A DNA stretch of 64,000 bases, taken from Cellulophaga sp. BC115SP (GTDB lineage Bacteria; Bacteroidota; Bacteroidia; Cytophagales; Spirosomataceae). Position 1 is the stretch's first letter; every line of letters begins with the position of its first letter. Shown here in pieces: positions 28,894 through 37,858 of the stretch. A program made the position numbers and the translations under genes. A model generated the notes under the pieces. It was not told where the DNA came from. It did no database searches and saw nothing but the letters and a program-made list of their open reading frames with translations. The stretch covers positions 1-64,000 of the forward strand of contig NZ_JAAALB010000028.1 in assembly GCF_009905545.1 (NCBI RefSeq). The letters run 5' to 3'.

Positions 28894-29517
28894 CTAGTAA
28901 GCATACGATTTTTGATTGGGTTTCAACTTGATATTCTCCACTTTTCCTGGTATTTGTACATACTCAAAAGAAGCTTTGATTCCTTCCTCTGAAGTAAAGT
29001 ATCCCAAAAGTGTCAGCTCTTTTATGAGTCGCCAAAACGGTAATCCTTTCGCTACTTTTTTAATATCTTCATGATCGTCGTTGTCTCCCATTTTGGTTTG
29101 TTTCATTTGGCGGGCTTTCATTTCAGCTTTGGTTTCCTGTTCCAAGTATTTGAGTATGCCTTTTCGCTCATTATCGTTGAGCTCCAAAAACTTCACTTGT
29201 TCCATCTTTTCCAAACCTTCCATAAAACTCAGTTGTTCGGGTTGCAAATAGCAGTCTTTCATCATCATTTCGATGAAAGCAGGAACACCAACATCTTTTG
29301 CACCAGGTGAAACGTCGTTGGGAGCTGTAGTTTTGGGAAGTATCAACTCTGCGATTTCGGCTACGATACTGCGTTGTGTTTGAGTCAAGCTAAAAGTAGC
29401 CCCGCTAGGATAAGATTTGGTCGGATTCTCCCAATGATTCATCGCCATGAGTGTAGGAGCAGAAAACGCACCGCCCAACATCAAGGCTACATTTTTTATA
29501 ACATCTCTTCTATTCAT
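28894..29517 (-). CDS. Gluconate 2-dehydrogenase subunit 3-like protein
   Basis: A 207-aa protein with a Tat-like leader (NRRDVIKNVALMLGGAFSAP) and the subunit-3 signature: QRSIVAEIAELILPKTTAPN, DVGVPAFIEMMMKDC and a C-terminal FWRLIKELTLLGYFTSEEG. In gluconate and related dehydrogenases this small subunit guides export and assembly of the FAD subunit. It is transcribed just ahead of the GMC oxidoreductase gene, which supports a two-subunit periplasmic dehydrogenase. Proteins of this pair also take part in 3-keto-glucoside formation in Bacteroidota, but the substrate here is not shown by sequence. Confidence 0.9.
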   Translation of the reverse strand: MNRRDVIKNVALMLGGAFSAPTLMAMNHWENPTKSYPSGATFSLTQTQRSIVAEIAELILPKTTAPNDVSPGAKDVGVPAFIEMMMKDCYLQPEQLSFMEGLEKMEQVKFLELNDNERKGILKYLEQETKAEMKARQMKQTKMGDNDDHEDIKKVAKGLPFWRLIKELTLLGYFTSEEGIKASFEYVQIPGKVENIKLKPNQKSYAY

Positions 29518-29862
29518 TGTTCTGTTAAAAGGTTGGATATATTAAGTAAAAATAATTGGTCTGTATAATCAGTTAAGTCAGTGATTTGGCTCTGCTGAGC
29601 TAATCAAAATTAAGTTATTAAAAAAGGGAAAGTTATACAAATTCTACTTACAGTTAAATTTTTTAGGTGTACAGATATAAAAAAAGAGTAACGAAATAGA
29701 TAAATCTCGTTACTCTCAAATGATAGTCAAGGGTGAATAAATTCACCTACTAATCGGAATCGTTGGTCAAAAACTAGGGATTACATTTCCGAAATCAGAA
29801 ATCCCAAATCTGCAATAGTTTAAAATTCTTCGTAAACTACTAACTCTCCATTCTGCATTCAC
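29518..29862. other. Intergenic region: hairpin and repeat half-copy D
   Basis: This gap lies between the gluconate-dehydrogenase-like gene and parB. It contains a 10-bp hairpin (AGAGTAACGA, 29685-29694, with 29707-29716) that may terminate parB transcription, and an inverted half copy of the dispersed repeat at about 29783-29837 (TTTCCGAAATCAGAAATCCC, then AAATCTGCAATAGTTT). No ORF is convincing. Confidence 0.6.
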
Positions 29863-30834
29863 CTATCCTTGTGAGATTGAGTTAATAAATGCTTCAAATG
29901 TTTCTTTCAATTTTTGCACACTACCTTTATCTACTTTCTTCGCTTTACAAGCCTTTAAAAGCTGTTTATTGAGCTTTTCATATTGTAATTCCAAGTTAGA
30001 TTTTACTGGAGTTTCTTCGCCCTTACTCTGCTCTGTTGTTACCATTTGATTATAAACCGCAATAACATCGTCTACGCTGGTAATTGGACTAAGCTCTTCA
30101 CTGGCTTTGCCTAGTTTTTGAATCTTTGTTTTTTCAACTTTGACTTTTCCATTCAACACTTCCTTGCGAAATACAGGGTCTAGTCGTTCTAAACCTTTGG
30201 CAAATTCAGCATCTCTTCGAATCGTTTTTTCATCCACATTGAAGTACTCGCCAAGCTCTTGAGCAGTGGTTTTTTTAGGATTTTCTCCCAGATGGACATT
30301 TTGCCCATTAGGCAAATTTTCGTTTTGGACAATACCTCCTTTGAGGTTATCAGCTAGTTCTTTTTTCTCTGAATTATAGCGTAATCCTCTCAAATATGAC
30401 GCTTGCTGCGGAGTAATATTACGACGACTCAACTGGAAGTCAATCATAAAATCTCGTACTTCTTTTAGCGATTCAAAATTGTCAATTTGAATATTAAAAG
30501 AAATCCCCAGCTCTGTGCACAACTTGTAGCGGTTGTGTCCGTCAATCAGTACATATATTTCATCATCTGGCGCATTGGTTTGTCCTACCACGTGTTTGGT
30601 GGTACGCCAAATTTTTAAAGGGTCTTTACAACCATGTTTTATCAAATTGTCTTTCAGCGCCAAATATTCTACTTCTAACAAGGGAGGAATCAGATCGCGT
30701 AGTTCATCGAGGACAACAATATTTTTCTTAATAGTTTCGGTAGTACTAAAACTATTGATGGTATTGGGTTTTAAGGTTTGAAGAAGCGCCTGACTATTTT
30801 CAGCCATCTTTTCTGCTAAAGATTTCTTTGCCAT
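29863..30834 (-). CDS. parB: ParB-family partition protein
   Basis: A 323-aa ParB/Spo0J-type centromere-binding protein of a plasmid partition system. The N-terminal ParB domain has IYVLIDGHNRYKLCTELGIS in place of the chromosomal GERR motif, which is usual for plasmid and phage types. The middle has the HTH (NITPQQASYLRGLRYNSEKK, TAQELGEYFNVDEKTIRRDA). A Lys-rich C-terminus with a predicted coiled region (LQYEKLNKQLLKACKAKKVD) should dimerise. It starts 16 bases after parA on the same strand, so parAB is one operon. The parS sites were not identified with certainty. Confidence 0.93.
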   Translation of the reverse strand: MAKKSLAEKMAENSQALLQTLKPNTINSFSTTETIKKNIVVLDELRDLIPPLLEVEYLALKDNLIKHGCKDPLKIWRTTKHVVGQTNAPDDEIYVLIDGHNRYKLCTELGISFNIQIDNFESLKEVRDFMIDFQLSRRNITPQQASYLRGLRYNSEKKELADNLKGGIVQNENLPNGQNVHLGENPKKTTAQELGEYFNVDEKTIRRDAEFAKGLERLDPVFRKEVLNGKVKVEKTKIQKLGKASEELSPITSVDDVIAVYNQMVTTEQSKGEETPVKSNLELQYEKLNKQLLKACKAKKVDKGSVQKLKETFEAFINSISQG

Positions 30835-30850
30835 AGGTTAAGAGAATTGA

Positions 30851-31810
30851 TTAATTACGACTGTACAATGATTGTAAAAACTCGTCAGCGAGACTTTGAT
30901 AGGAGGTTGCAGCTTCCGAACTTTTGTTAAAAGCACTAATAGTCAGATGCTCAACCATAGCTTTTTGAAAATCAATCAAATGTTTTATTTCTGAGTCAAA
31001 TACTCTCAGTCCCGAAAATTGCTGTCTCATGAGCTCTTTATACTCACGGTGGATGCTATTATTTTTTACCATCGTAAATACAATGCCGTCCAATTCTAGC
31101 GAAGGGTTTAACAATGCTCTTACTTCCGAGATTCTTTCCAACAACACCACAAGTCCTTTGTAAGCAAGTTGTTCTGGTAGGGTCGTAATCAAACAGCTGT
31201 TCGAGGCTTGCATCGCCGTAATGGTCAAAATATTGAGCGAAGGCGGGCAATCTATCAAAATGAAGTCATAATCTTTCGAAACTTTATTGATTGCCACTCG
31301 CAAACGTAGTTCGCCACCTATCTTGTTGGAAAGTTCTTTTTCGGCAGTACTCAGCTCAATATCGCTCGGCGAAATGTCAAGATTGGGCAGTACATTTTGA
31401 ATGGCGAGCGGAACTTCCAAATTAAGTAAGGAATGATACACCTGTGTTTCGCCCACATTTACGTTTAGAACCTCGCTTAGGCTTCCTTGTGGGTCAATGT
31501 CTATCAAGAGCACTTTAAAGCCCTTATTCGCCAAAGCTTCGCCCAAATAAGCCGTAGTTGTGGTCTTTCCTACACCGCCTTTATGATTGATGATTGAAAT
31601 TACGCGTGCTTTTTCAAAAACCTCAGGGTTAAAACCGTATTGTGTCACAACAGGATAGAGGTCAGCCAAGTGCTTTTCATTCAGATTGCGCGAGCCATTA
31701 AGAACCGCCGAAAGGGTGTTCTTGGGTAATGAGGCTTCTCTCTCTAGGGTAGCAATCGATAAAGCTGAACGTCTTTTCAAAAACTTAAGTAATGTTTCTT
31801 GTGTAAGCAT
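30851..31810 (-). CDS. parA: ParA-family partition ATPase with N-terminal HTH
   Basis: A 319-aa ParA (type Ia-like). Residues 1-60 form an HTH-type domain (LSIATLEREASLPKNTLSAV LNGSRNLNEKHL). The deviant Walker A is NHKGGVGKTTTTAYLGEAL, followed by VLLIDIDPQGSLSE and the Walker B YDFILIDCPPSLNILT. The N-terminal HTH suggests that ParA itself represses the parAB operon, probably at the palindrome just upstream of its start. It moves plasmid copies by patterned binding to nucleoid DNA together with ParB. Its place beside the iteron origin supports a self-contained replicon. Confidence 0.94.
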   Translation of the reverse strand: MLTQETLLKFLKRRSALSIATLEREASLPKNTLSAVLNGSRNLNEKHLADLYPVVTQYGFNPEVFEKARVISIINHKGGVGKTTTTAYLGEALANKGFKVLLIDIDPQGSLSEVLNVNVGETQVYHSLLNLEVPLAIQNVLPNLDISPSDIELSTAEKELSNKIGGELRLRVAINKVSKDYDFILIDCPPSLNILTITAMQASNSCLITTLPEQLAYKGLVVLLERISEVRALLNPSLELDGIVFTMVKNNSIHREYKELMRQQFSGLRVFDSEIKHLIDFQKAMVEHLTISAFNKSSEAATSYQSLADEFLQSLYSRN

Positions 31811-31855
31811 CGGTTTGAAGTTTTGTACGATGCTAAATTACTTACCATGCTTAAC

Positions 31856-31888
31856 TTTTCAAACATATTGTATAATTTTGTTTGAAAA
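31856..31888 (-). promoter_or_regulatory. Candidate parA operator-promoter palindrome
   Basis: TTTTCAAAC (31856-31864) and GTTTGAAAA (31880-31888) form a perfect 9-bp inverted repeat. On the minus strand a TATGTTTG -7-like box (complement of 31860-31867) overlaps the left arm, and a second TATGTTTG lies at 31894-31901. A repressor bound here would block parAB transcription; binding by the ParA HTH is inference. Confidence 0.5.
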
Positions 31889-32029
31889 ACTAAACAAACA
31901 TATCCTTGTTATCCTCTATTCATTCAGTGGTATGCTATATCAACACTTTATGCAACTTCCTCAAATTACAGGCATACATTGTCTGAGCATCTTGGCTTTT
32001 AGAGACCTTTTGTGAGTGAAAACCATTAA

Positions 32030-32180
32030 GGGGGGCGCGCGCAACTGGGGGATAAAGGAAAGTTTTTTTTCTAGTACAATTTTTTTGTTTTTTATTGTTT
32101 TTGAAAAATTAAAATAGAAACAACAAACACTATTGTTGTTGTTTTTTAAAATAAACAACAATATTTAAATACTTTCAGGC
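32030..32180. other. G/C tract next to AT-rich putative unwinding region
   Basis: Six Gs, then CGCGCGC, then five Gs (32030-32051) stand out in AT-rich surroundings. Directly right, 32055-32180 is mostly A and T with a hairpin-forming pair AAACAACAA and TTGTTGTT (32118-32140). Next to the iterons, the AT-rich part is a good candidate for the origin's DNA-unwinding element. The G/C tract has no known role that I can name. No gene is convincing here. Confidence 0.5.
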
Positions 32181-32219
32181 TTCATAACTAATTGAAAATC
32201 ATCTTATTAAATAGGTCAT

Positions 32220-32617
32220 CTATCACAAATAATTCGGCAACTATCACAAATAATTCGGAAAAGTTATCCACATCTATCACAAATAATTCGGAAATCTATC
32301 ACAAATAATTCGGAACTATCACAAATAATTCGGAGCAAAAATACCCCTTATCTATCACAAATAATTCGGAAAAAAATGGAATTAAGTATCGCAAATAATT
32401 CGGAACTATCACAAATAATTCGGAAGATAAAAATTGGCTAATACTGAAATATTTTTGCATTTATTCAAGGTCTTTTAGAGCATAGTTTTAGGACAACTAT
32501 CACAAATAATTCGGAAAACTTTTTTGCGCTCATAATCATTTTGAGAATGCCGTTTTTAGGTGTTTTAGAGGCTTTTTATATGCTTGAAATTTGCACAACT
32601 ATCACAAAAAGTTCGGA
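32220..32617. repeat. Plasmid replication origin: ten iterons and a DnaA box
   Basis: Ten direct repeats of TATCACAAATAATTCGGA, usually preceded by C, start at 32221, 32242, 32275, 32297, 32317, 32353, 32387 (one change, TATCGC), 32407, 32498 and 32600 (variant TATCACAAAAAGTTCGGA). Spacing is irregular, and copies 3-5 and 7-8 are tightly packed at 20-22 bases. A perfect DnaA box TTATCCACA lies at 32264-32272 between copies 2 and 3. Irregular direct repeats next to a Rep_3-type gene are iterons, not a CRISPR array. Rep binding here should start and limit replication (family knowledge). Confidence 0.93.
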
Positions 32618-32660
32618 GTTTTTATCAGAAAACAACTTTTGATCTAAAAATAAAGAGTAT

Positions 32661-32697
32661 CTATCAGTTGTAAAATTAGCTATGATAGATATATTTG
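32661..32697 (+). promoter_or_regulatory. rep promoter with inverted iteron half-sites
   Basis: TTG at 32668-32670, a 19-base spacer and TATATTTG at 32690-32697 match the Bacteroidota promoter exactly. CTATCA (32661-32666) and TGATAG (32683-32688) form an inverted repeat around the -33 box; CTATCA is the first part of the iteron. This is the classic layout for Rep-dimer autorepression (inference). It also shows that the ATG at 32682 precedes the transcription start and cannot be the rep start. Confidence 0.7.
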
Positions 32698-32726
32698 TAT
32701 TGCTATATATTTCTGGAATATTAGAT

Positions 32727-34091
32727 ATGCCACCTAAAAAGAAAGAATTACCCATCATTGATTCAGATATTAAGCTCATCCGAAAAGCTAATGAGCTTGT
32801 AGAGGCTAGATATAAGTTTGATATCTGGGAGACAAGAGTATTTGCATTTATGCTTACTCTGATTAAGCATGAAGATACAGACTTTAGAGAATATCAAATC
32901 AATGCAGGAGATATTGTGCGAGAGTTTGGATTACACGATTCTGGACAAGTCTATGATAGTATCAAATCGGCAGGTGAAAAGCTATTAGACAAAAAAGTAG
33001 GTATTATCCGAACGCTAGATGATGGACGCAAAGAACAATTTACAACCCACCTCGTAGCTTCCACAGCTACCCCTGAAGAGCGTGGGAGAGGAGATTACAT
33101 CAAGCTGAGTTTTCACCCTGCCCTTAGACCCTTCTTACTCGAATTAAAAGAACGATATTTGGTATATGATATCAGAAATATTCTGAGCTTGTCGAGTATT
33201 TACTCGGTTCGTTTATTTGAGTTACTGAAGCAATATCAAAAAATTGGAAAGCGAAAATTTAGGGTAGACGAACTCAAAACGCTTCTTTCGATCGAGCCCA
33301 ACGAATACCAACTTTATGGCCATTTCAAAGGTTTGATTAAAAGAGCAGAAAAAGACTTATTGAAGCATACTGACATTTATTTTACTTTTGAAGAAGATAT
33401 TTTGAAAAAGAAAGTGGTTGCCATTACCTTCAATATTTTTGATAATCCTAACAATCAGCGAGAAAAAGTAGGAGAGAAAATCAAGCCCAAAGAAGTAAAG
33501 GCAATAGACACCAGTGCCGAGGAGCTTGAACGCATTTATGCAACGGTAAGCAATTATGTTACTAAAGCCAAAGTAAAAAAATGGCTTAAGGATTTACCGA
33601 TTGAGCAAATCGAGAAAGGCATTGCCTATACCATCAATTATATCAAGGCAGGCAATACCGTCAATAATATCGGAGGAATGCTCAATACGATGGTGAGTAC
33701 TCCCAATCTTTATGATAAGTATGAGGTAACAAAAACAAAGGTCAAAAAGGAAGCTAAAAAAGTGCAAGTAAATACGGCATTGATTGAAGCGAAAAAAGCC
33801 GAGTTTCAGCATATTTGGCAAGAGTATAAAATTAAAGAAGCCGAGTTAGTACAAAAGTTATTAAGTCAAAATTCGACCTTACGAGACGAATTGGTACAGC
33901 GAATACAGGCAAATAACTTTTATGACTCACAAAAGAACCTAGAAGAAAATTTACAACGAGACATCATCCAAGGGTTAAAAGTTTCTATTCTATCCACCAT
34001 GTCCAAAGAATATGATACAATGACCCAGTATTTCAATGCTAAGGTAAAGAAGACAAGAGAAGAGCTCGCTGCTCTAGGATATAAAGAATAA
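32727..34091 (+). CDS. Rep_3-family replication initiator
   Basis: A 454-aa initiator that binds the iterons and starts replication. I start it at ATG 32727 (MPPKKKELPIID), because the promoter -7 box ends at 32697 and the longer frame from 32682 would begin upstream of the transcript. The Rep_3 region (about residues 15-230) includes KFDIWETRVFAFMLTLIKH, VYDSIKSAGEKLLDKKVG and LSSIYSVRLFELLKQYQKIG followed by KFRVDELKTLL, the paired winged-helix architecture of plasmid RepE/RepA proteins. The C-terminal half (about 250-454) is a charged, coiled-coil-rich extension ending KKTREELAALGYKE, which makes it longer than many Rep_3 proteins. Confidence 0.92.
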   Translation: MPPKKKELPIIDSDIKLIRKANELVEARYKFDIWETRVFAFMLTLIKHEDTDFREYQINAGDIVREFGLHDSGQVYDSIKSAGEKLLDKKVGIIRTLDDGRKEQFTTHLVASTATPEERGRGDYIKLSFHPALRPFLLELKERYLVYDIRNILSLSSIYSVRLFELLKQYQKIGKRKFRVDELKTLLSIEPNEYQLYGHFKGLIKRAEKDLLKHTDIYFTFEEDILKKKVVAITFNIFDNPNNQREKVGEKIKPKEVKAIDTSAEELERIYATVSNYVTKAKVKKWLKDLPIEQIEKGIAYTINYIKAGNTVNNIGGMLNTMVSTPNLYDKYEVTKTKVKKEAKKVQVNTALIEAKKAEFQHIWQEYKIKEAELVQKLLSQNSTLRDELVQRIQANNFYDSQKNLEENLQRDIIQGLKVSILSTMSKEYDTMTQYFNAKVKKTREELAALGYKE

Positions 34092-34098
34092 ATGTACC

Positions 34099-34125
34099 AG
34101 CTCAGGCAAAACTCAATCCTGAGCT
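34099..34125 (+). terminator. Terminator after rep
   Basis: An 8-bp inverted repeat (AGCTCAGG, 34099-34106, with CCTGAGCT, 34118-34125) directly follows the rep stop codon. Confidence 0.55.
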
Positions 34126-34379
34126 GACGATGTTAGACCTATTGTTTTTACTCCAAATATTCCATTTACCGCCATTTACTTCAATACCCCTTCCAACAAC
34201 ATCTACCGCTAGCTACTAGCATTGTGCACCCCAATACCAATTAAAGCTCTTCTTTTTCCCAAATAGCAACACTTTTGTTTATATGACTTTTTTAAGATAA
34301 ATACACTAAAATCTGATGAAAGACAGATTAGTGGATGTTTTATAAAGATTTATGCAGATAATAGAGTAAAAAAGCACTG

Positions 34380-34442
34380 ATTCTGCATATTAGATGCAGT
34401 TTTGTGCTAATTTATCTTAAAAAATTACCAATTATTTTGTTG
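34380..34442 (+). promoter_or_regulatory. Upstream block shared with the TonB-receptor gene
   Basis: The stretch GATTCTGCATATTA then GTTTTGTGCTAATTT is repeated, with the same spacing, at 38068-38107 upstream of the TonB-dependent receptor. In both places a TTTTGT box follows near the expected -7. It lies just before the malic-enzyme start. The rest of the gap 34126-34380 shows no ORF. A common regulator binding GTTTTGTGCTAATTT is inferred. Confidence 0.5.
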
Positions 34443-34470
34443 CACTATAACCAATAGAAGTCTTATTATA

Positions 34471-36753
34471 ATGAAAAACCTAAAAGAAGAAGCTCTTAAC
34501 TACCACGCAAAAGGAAGACCAGGCAAAATTGAAGTGATTCCTTCCAAAGAAACTGCTACACAGCATGACTTGACTTTGGCTTATTCACCAGGTGTGGCAG
34601 AGCCATGTTTGGCTATTGCTGCGGATCCTGAAGATGCCTATAAATACACCGCAAAAGGAAACCTCGTGGCAGTTATTTCAAACGGTACAGCAGTACTTGG
34701 ACTCGGCGATATAGGTGCTGTGGCTGGAAAGCCTGTCATGGAAGGAAAAGGTCTTTTGTTCAAAATTTATGCAGACATTGATGTTTTTGATATAGAGTTA
34801 GATACCAAAGATGTAGATGAGTTTGTTAGAACCGTAAAAATCTTAGAACCAACATTTGGTGGTGTAAACTTAGAGGATATTTCAGCACCCGCTTGTTTCG
34901 AAATCGAAGAGCGCCTGAAAGCGGAGTTGAATATTCCCGTAATGCACGATGACCAGCATGGTACTGCTATTATCAGTGCTGCTTCATTAATCAATGCCTT
35001 AGAGTTAGTAGGAAAGGACATAGCCAAAGTAAAAATCATTGTAAATGGTGCTGGTGCTTCGGCAATCTCTTGTACTCGCTTATATCATAGCTTAGGGGCT
35101 TTGAAAGAGAATATTTTTATGTTTGATTCAAAGGGTTTGATTCATCCAGACCGTGATAATTTGGATGGGAAAAAACAAGAATTTGCTAATGGTACAGTTT
35201 CGGCTTCAACCACATTAGCAGATGCTTTGGAAGGAGCAGATGTATTCATAGGGCTTTCAAGAGGAAATACCTTAAAGAAGGAAATGTTGGCAAGTATGGG
35301 TGCTGATTGTGTCGTTTTTGCCATGGCTAATCCAACTCCAGAAATTAGTTATGAAGATGCTACTTCTACCCGCACAGATTTGATTTTTGCGACAGGACGT
35401 AGCGATTATCCCAACCAAGTCAATAACGTATTAGGATTCCCGTATATCTTCCGTGGTGCTTTGGATGTTCGCTCAAAAGTAATCAATGAAGAAATGAAAT
35501 TGGCGGCCGTAAGAGCATTGGCTGATTTGGCTAAAAAGCCCGTTCCTGACGTCGTAAATATGGCTTATGGCAAAGATAATATCGTTTTTGGTCGTGAGTA
35601 TATTATCCCCAAACCAGTAGATCCTCGTTTGTTGACAACCGTAGCACCAGCCGTAGCCAAAGCAGCCATGGATACAGGCGTAGCCAAAAGTCCTATAACA
35701 GATTGGGAAGCGTATGAAACCCATTTGTCAAAACGTTTGGGCTTGGATAATACCTTGACCAGAGTCATTATCAACAAAGCCAAAACAGACCCTAAGCGTG
35801 TAGTATTGGCGGATGCCGAAAATTTGACGGTTCTGAAAGCGGCACAACAAGTAAAAGAAGAAGGCATTGCCATTCCAATTTTGTTAGGAAGTGTCGAAAA
35901 AATACAGCAATTGGCGATCGAAAACCAGTTAAACTTAGAAGGTATCGAAATCATCAATTCGCATCAGCCACAGACAGAAACAGAGCAGGCTCGTTTACAG
36001 AAATTCAGCGAGTTGTTTTTTAACAAGCGTAAACGCAAAGGCTTTAACAAGATAGAAGCACAAGAGGTAATTCGCCGTCGTAACTACTTCGGTTGTATGA
36101 TGGTCGAAACAGGTGAAGCCGATGCGATGGTTGGTGGTATGACACGTAACTATCCAGATACGATTCGCCCTGCTTTGCAAACGATTGGTCGTCAGAAAGG
36201 AGTCAAAAAAGTATCAGGTATGTACATTTTGATGAGCCGTTTTGGTCCGTTATTCTTGACAGATACTTCGGTAAACTTTAATCCAACGGCAGAAGAAATT
36301 GTCGAGATTGCTGAACTTGCTGCTAAAGAGGTAGAAAAGTTTAATATCAAGCCAAGAATTGCCTTACTAACTTATTCCAATTTTGGAAGTGCCGATGGCG
36401 ACGATGCCATCAAAATGAGAAAGGCATTAGGTATTTTGAAAGAACGTAATCCAGAAATGATTGTAGATGGCGAAATGCAAGCGCACTTGCCATTTAATTT
36501 GGATTTATTGAAAGAAAATCATCCGTTCTGCGACTTGGTTGACGGCGGTGCTAATGTACTGGTATTCCCGAATTTATCGGCTTCGAATATTGCCTATAAT
36601 TTGGTAAAAGAAATCGCCAATATCGAGAAAATAGGTCCAGTATTATTGGGACTAGACAAGCCAATTCACTTGTTACAATTAGGCTCGACCACTCGTGAAA
36701 TTGTCAATATGGTGGCTATTGCGGTAGTTGATGCCCAAATTAATCAAAGATAG
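34471..36753 (+). CDS. maeB: NADP-type malic enzyme fused to phosphotransacetylase domain
   Basis: A 760-aa MaeB-type malic enzyme that decarboxylates malate to pyruvate with reduction of NADP. The N-terminal half has the malic domain ([60 protein letters not shown]) and the metal/substrate region [10 protein letters not shown], then a Rossmann motif [12 protein letters not shown]. The C-terminal half (about 430-760) is a phosphate-acetyltransferase-like domain ([50 protein letters not shown]), usually regulatory in this fusion. Full length matches the family. A core-metabolism gene beside the replication gene hints at a chromid-like replicon. Confidence 0.95.
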   Translation: MKNLKEEALNYHAKGRPGKIEVIPSKETATQHDLTLAYSPGVAEPCLAIAADPEDAYKYTAKGNLVAVISNGTAVLGLGDIGAVAGKPVMEGKGLLFKIYADIDVFDIELDTKDVDEFVRTVKILEPTFGGVNLEDISAPACFEIEERLKAELNIPVMHDDQHGTAIISAASLINALELVGKDIAKVKIIVNGAGASAISCTRLYHSLGALKENIFMFDSKGLIHPDRDNLDGKKQEFANGTVSASTTLADALEGADVFIGLSRGNTLKKEMLASMGADCVVFAMANPTPEISYEDATSTRTDLIFATGRSDYPNQVNNVLGFPYIFRGALDVRSKVINEEMKLAAVRALADLAKKPVPDVVNMAYGKDNIVFGREYIIPKPVDPRLLTTVAPAVAKAAMDTGVAKSPITDWEAYETHLSKRLGLDNTLTRVIINKAKTDPKRVVLADAENLTVLKAAQQVKEEGIAIPILLGSVEKIQQLAIENQLNLEGIEIINSHQPQTETEQARLQKFSELFFNKRKRKGFNKIEAQEVIRRRNYFGCMMVETGEADAMVGGMTRNYPDTIRPALQTIGRQKGVKKVSGMYILMSRFGPLFLTDTSVNFNPTAEEIVEIAELAAKEVEKFNIKPRIALLTYSNFGSADGDDAIKMRKALGILKERNPEMIVDGEMQAHLPFNLDLLKENHPFCDLVDGGANVLVFPNLSASNIAYNLVKEIANIEKIGPVLLGLDKPIHLLQLGSTTREIVNMVAIAVVDAQINQR

Positions 36754-36834
36754 ATGTAAGAGAAAAGGGGTAAGGCACAAAGGCGCTTTATCCCTGTTAT
36801 TTTGACTTTGGCTAAACTCACAAACCTGAAAACT

Positions 36835-37746
36835 ATGCAAGAGAATAAACAAAAATTAGTTCCTATGTCACCAAGGGAGCTAAATCTTCATCATTTTGGT
36901 ACTGAGTGGAAAATGAATGTGACAGAGTTTCACCATCTTTTTCACATCAACAAAATAGAAGAAGTGCGTGCTAAAATCAAGTTTCCGCTACAGCCGCACC
37001 GCAAAACGGTATTTGATTTTATTCTATTGACTCAGGGGCATTCTGTCAGAAGTAAAGGCTTGCATAAATATGAGTTTAGTAAAAATACTTTTTTCTTCTT
37101 ACCTGCCTATCAAATTTCCACACACGAATTTATGAGTGAAGATGCGCAAGGGTATTTTTGCCATTTTGACTCAGAAATTTTTAATAAATTATTTCCTCAC
37201 AGCCCATTCGACGAAGATTTTTCTTTTTGGCATTTTGCCGAAGACCCTATTATCGAAGTGGCAGAAGAGATGCTTCCTCCGATTATGAATATCTTGGATC
37301 GATTGCAGGCAGAATATCTTTCCAATAAAAGTTTTCATACTCAATTGATAGCAGCTTATCTTTTGGCATTGTTCAATGAACTAAGCGTTATTAAAAAAAG
37401 TACAAAGGTTGCTTCCAAAAACGCCGCTTTACGTGTTACCGAGCGTTATAAAGACCTTTTATCGCAATATATCTACCAGACCAATAAAGTCTCGGAATAT
37501 GCTTCTATGCTGGCAATTACGCCCGATCATCTCAACAAATGTGTAAAAGCTACTATTGGTAAAACATCTCAAGAACTTCTGGCCGATATGATTATTCTGG
37601 AAGCAAAGGTGTTGCTCAAGCAAACAAGCTTGTCAATTAGTGAAATTGCATTTAAGTTTTCAGAAACAAATCCAAGTGATTTTAGTCGTTTTTTCAAAAA
37701 TAAAATCGGGCTTTCTCCCAAAGAATTTAGGCAATCGTTGTTGTAA
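36835..37746 (+). CDS. AraC-family transcriptional regulator
   Basis: A 303-aa AraC regulator started at ATG 36835; the longer TTG frame from 36802 adds eleven residues without support. The N-terminal half resembles the cupin domains of the regulators at 987 and 2464 (FDFILLTQGHSVRSKGLHKY, TFFFLPAYQISTHEFMSEDA). The C-terminus has the double HTH (VSEYASMLAITPDHLNKCVK and LSISEIAFKFSETNPSDFSR, FFKNKIGLSPKEFRQ). It follows the malic-enzyme gene by 81 bases and precedes the TonB-receptor region. It could control either or both through the shared upstream block (inference). Confidence 0.9.
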   Translation: MQENKQKLVPMSPRELNLHHFGTEWKMNVTEFHHLFHINKIEEVRAKIKFPLQPHRKTVFDFILLTQGHSVRSKGLHKYEFSKNTFFFLPAYQISTHEFMSEDAQGYFCHFDSEIFNKLFPHSPFDEDFSFWHFAEDPIIEVAEEMLPPIMNILDRLQAEYLSNKSFHTQLIAAYLLALFNELSVIKKSTKVASKNAALRVTERYKDLLSQYIYQTNKVSEYASMLAITPDHLNKCVKATIGKTSQELLADMIILEAKVLLKQTSLSISEIAFKFSETNPSDFSRFFKNKIGLSPKEFRQSLL

Positions 37747-37760
37747 TTTATGTCGGATTA

Positions 37761-37845
37761 GGACTGTACGAAGGATTACAAGCTATTGCAGATTTGGGAT
37801 TTCTGATTTTGGAAATATTGAAAAGTACCTTAGTTTTTTGTAAAA
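37761..37845 (+). repeat. Dispersed repeat element, left half copy C
   Basis: The left end GGACTGTACGAAGGATTACA and the GATTTGGGATTTCTGATTTT block match copy A. The right arm is missing, and the hairpin repeat at 37859-37880 follows directly. Confidence 0.65.
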
Positions 37846-37858
37846 TATGATTTAGCCT

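Noticed and set aside
31961-32161. Small minus-strand ORF in the origin region
   Set aside because: Low-complexity composition, no start context, and it lies in the AT-rich unwinding and G/C tract DNA.
32220-32617. CRISPR-like array from regular repeats
   Set aside because: Repeats are 18 bp with 2-90 base irregular gaps, sit next to a Rep_3 gene and contain a DnaA box; they are iterons, and no cas gene is present.
32682-32726. Upstream ATG of rep adding 15 residues
   Set aside because: The -7 box ends at 32697, so this ATG would precede the transcript start, and the added segment is a hydrophobic stretch unlike the family.
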